64,000 nt of DNA, from contig NZ_BJNT01000004.1 of assembly GCF_006539825.1 (NCBI RefSeq), positions 186,001 to 250,000 of the forward strand, given 5' to 3'. The DNA is from Corynebacterium variabile. Its GTDB lineage: Bacteria; Actinomycetota; Actinomycetes; Mycobacteriales; Mycobacteriaceae. Positions 62,721 through 64,000 of the stretch are shown here, in pieces. The stretch's first letter is position 1. Every line of letters begins with the position of its first letter. The notes below the pieces were generated by a model. It was not told the DNA's origin and did not search any database. It saw only the letters and a list, made by a program, of their open reading frames with translations. The translations under genes were made by a program, and so were the position numbers.

Positions 62721-64000
62721 ATGTCCGATCAGCCTGATCAGCCCACCGCAGGGGCCTACGCCCACGGCTTCGCCCGCGTCGCCGCCGTCACCGTCCCGGT
62801 CGCCGTCGCCGACCCGGCGACCAATGCACAGAGCATTCTCGACGCCGCCCGCGAACTGCATGACGACCATGTCGGCGTCGCCGTGTTCCCCGAGCTCAGC
62901 CTCACCGGCTATGCCATCGATGACCTCGTCCTCCAGGACGTACTGCTCGACGCCGTCACCGACGCCGTCGAAACGCTCGTCGCTGCGAGTATCGACCTCA
63001 TGCCCGTCCTCGTCGTCGGCGCACCCCTGGCCCACGGCAACCGGCTCTACAACTGCGCGGTCGTCATCCACCGCGGTGAGATCCTCGGCGTCGTCCCGAA
63101 GTCCAACCTGCCGACCTACCGCGAGTTCTACGAACGCCGCTGGTACGCCCCCGGCGACGACATTCAGGACGCCACCATCCGCATCGGTGACAACCGGGCG
63201 CTCTTCGGCACCGACCTGCTGTTCGAGGCCGCGGACGTGAAGGGACTGACCTTCCACGCCGAGATCTGCGAGGACATGTGGGTCCCCGTCCCGCCGAGTG
63301 CCCGCGCGGCACTCAACGGGGCGACAGTCCTGCTCAACCTCTCCGGCAGCCCCATCACCCAGCGCCGCGCCGACGACCGGCACCTGCTGGCGTCAAGTGC
63401 ATCGCTGCGTTGCCAGGCCGCCTACGTCTACGCCGCCGCCGGGCACGGCGAATCCACCAACGACGTCGCCTGGGACGGGCTGACCATGGTGCACGAACGT
63501 GGCGTCCTCCTGCGTGAGACCGAGCGTTTCCCGGACGGGACGCGCTACTCCGTCGCCGATGTCGACCTCGACAGCATCCGTCAGGCGCGGCTGCACCAGG
63601 GCACCTTCGACGACAACCGACGCACCCTCGATGACCTGGGTGAACGGGAATACCGCACCGTCGATTTCACCCTCGACCCGCCGCGCGGGGAGATCGGCCT
63701 GCGCCGCGACCTCGCCCGCTTCCCCTTCGTCCCCGGTGATCCCGCGCGCCTCGCCCAGGACTGCTACGAGGCCTTCAACATCCAGGTTGCCGGCCTGGCC
63801 CAGCGACTCTCCGCGATCGGGAACCCGAAGCCGGTCATCGGCGTCTCCGGCGGTCTGGACTCCACCCACGCGCTGCTGGTCATCGCCCGTGCGATGGACC
63901 GCGCCGGGCGTCCGCGCTCGGACATCCTCGCGTACACCATGCCTGGTTTCGCCACGAGTGAGCACACGAAGTCCAATGCCGTGAAGCTCGCCGAAGCGAT
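62721..64000 (+). CDS. nadE: Glutamine-dependent NAD+ synthetase, N-terminal part
   Basis: ATG 62721; 426 complete codons in the window, and the gene runs off the end. Glutaminase (nitrilase) domain: catalytic Glu in FPELSLTGYAIDDL, Lys in VPKSNLPTYREFYE, and Cys in EICEDMWVP. The synthetase domain begins before GVSGGLDSTHALL, the PP-loop that binds ATP, and FATSEHTKSNA follows. It converts nicotinate adenine dinucleotide to NAD using glutamine. Confidence 0.95.
   Translation, partial: MSDQPDQPTAGAYAHGFARVAAVTVPVAVADPATNAQSILDAARELHDDHVGVAVFPELSLTGYAIDDLVLQDVLLDAVTDAVETLVAASIDLMPVLVVGAPLAHGNRLYNCAVVIHRGEILGVVPKSNLPTYREFYERRWYAPGDDIQDATIRIGDNRALFGTDLLFEAADVKGLTFHAEICEDMWVPVPPSARAALNGATVLLNLSGSPITQRRADDRHLLASSASLRCQAAYVYAAAGHGESTNDVAWDGLTMVHERGVLLRETERFPDGTRYSVADVDLDSIRQARLHQGTFDDNRRTLDDLGEREYRTVDFTLDPPRGEIGLRRDLARFPFVPGDPARLAQDCYEAFNIQVAGLAQRLSAIGNPKPVIGVSGGLDSTHALLVIARAMDRAGRPRSDILAYTMPGFATSEHTKSNAVKLAEA

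Overview
The window is about 64 kb of a high-GC, gene-dense actinobacterial chromosome. The gene content points to a high-GC Corynebacterium (C. variabile / C. terpenotabidum-like). Evidence for this includes an MmpL-type (CmpL) lipid transporter beside an acyltransferase-3/SGNH protein, a tmsAB-like 10-methyl fatty-acid pair, a PapA-like condensation-domain protein, frequent GTG starts and SD-poor starts. The species call is inference. The window opens inside ureA and closes inside nadE.

Layout. 0-5.4 kb: urease operon ureA-(CbiX-like, His-tailed gene)-ureB-C-F-G-D, with no ureE. 5.4-13 kb: a dispersed palindrome, an XRE regulator/membrane protein pair, a sirtuin, a structured intergenic element, an NCS1 nucleobase transporter, gamma-carbonic anhydrase, a small flavodoxin-like protein, nitronate monooxygenase and a DUF488 protein. 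13-18 kb: xdhABC-type molybdenum hydroxylase operon on the minus strand. 18-23 kb: two GlsB/YeaQ-type membrane proteins, a frameshifted mycothiol-type DinB-like gene, hrpB, and a flavin monooxygenase gene broken by one amber codon. 23-30.4 kb: tmsAB-like pair, septum-formation lipoprotein, OHCU-decarboxylase-like protein, aromatic aminotransferase, and three tRNAs around an SDR gene. 30.7-43 kb: hydrolases, the PapA-like/Abhydrolase_9 pair, a two-component system, a secreted phospholipase A2-like protein, three beta-lactamase-fold serine hydrolases around a Gln-rich membrane protein, tyrA, tadA and its partner, an orphan antitoxin-like protein and tRNA-Ser. 43-56 kb: acyltransferase and CmpL-type transporter, SDR remnant, tgt, MDR oxidoreductase, MOSC protein, ABC1 kinase/PadR operon and gluQ. 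56-64 kb: enoyl-CoA hydratase, TetR, siderophore-binding lipoprotein with divergent AraC, cyclase, F420-type reductase-like protein, and a hicAB/HNH island bounded by inverted repeats, followed by nadE.

Working together. Urease, the NCS1 permease, xanthine dehydrogenase and an OHCU-like protein fit partial purine/ureide nitrogen salvage, although uricase and allantoinase are not in the window. The TmsAB pair, PapA-like/hydrolase pair and acyltransferase/CmpL pair build or export envelope lipids. The queuosine-related genes (tgt, gluQ) are here without any preQ1 synthesis genes.

Most unusual features: the His-tailed CbiX-like gene where a urease operon would normally have ureE; a Tgt without its zinc cysteines; several families of long palindromic repeats; a perfect three-way-junction fold between the sirtuin and the NCS1 gene; and a toxin-antitoxin/HNH island whose edges carry copies of the same small-gene 5' end.
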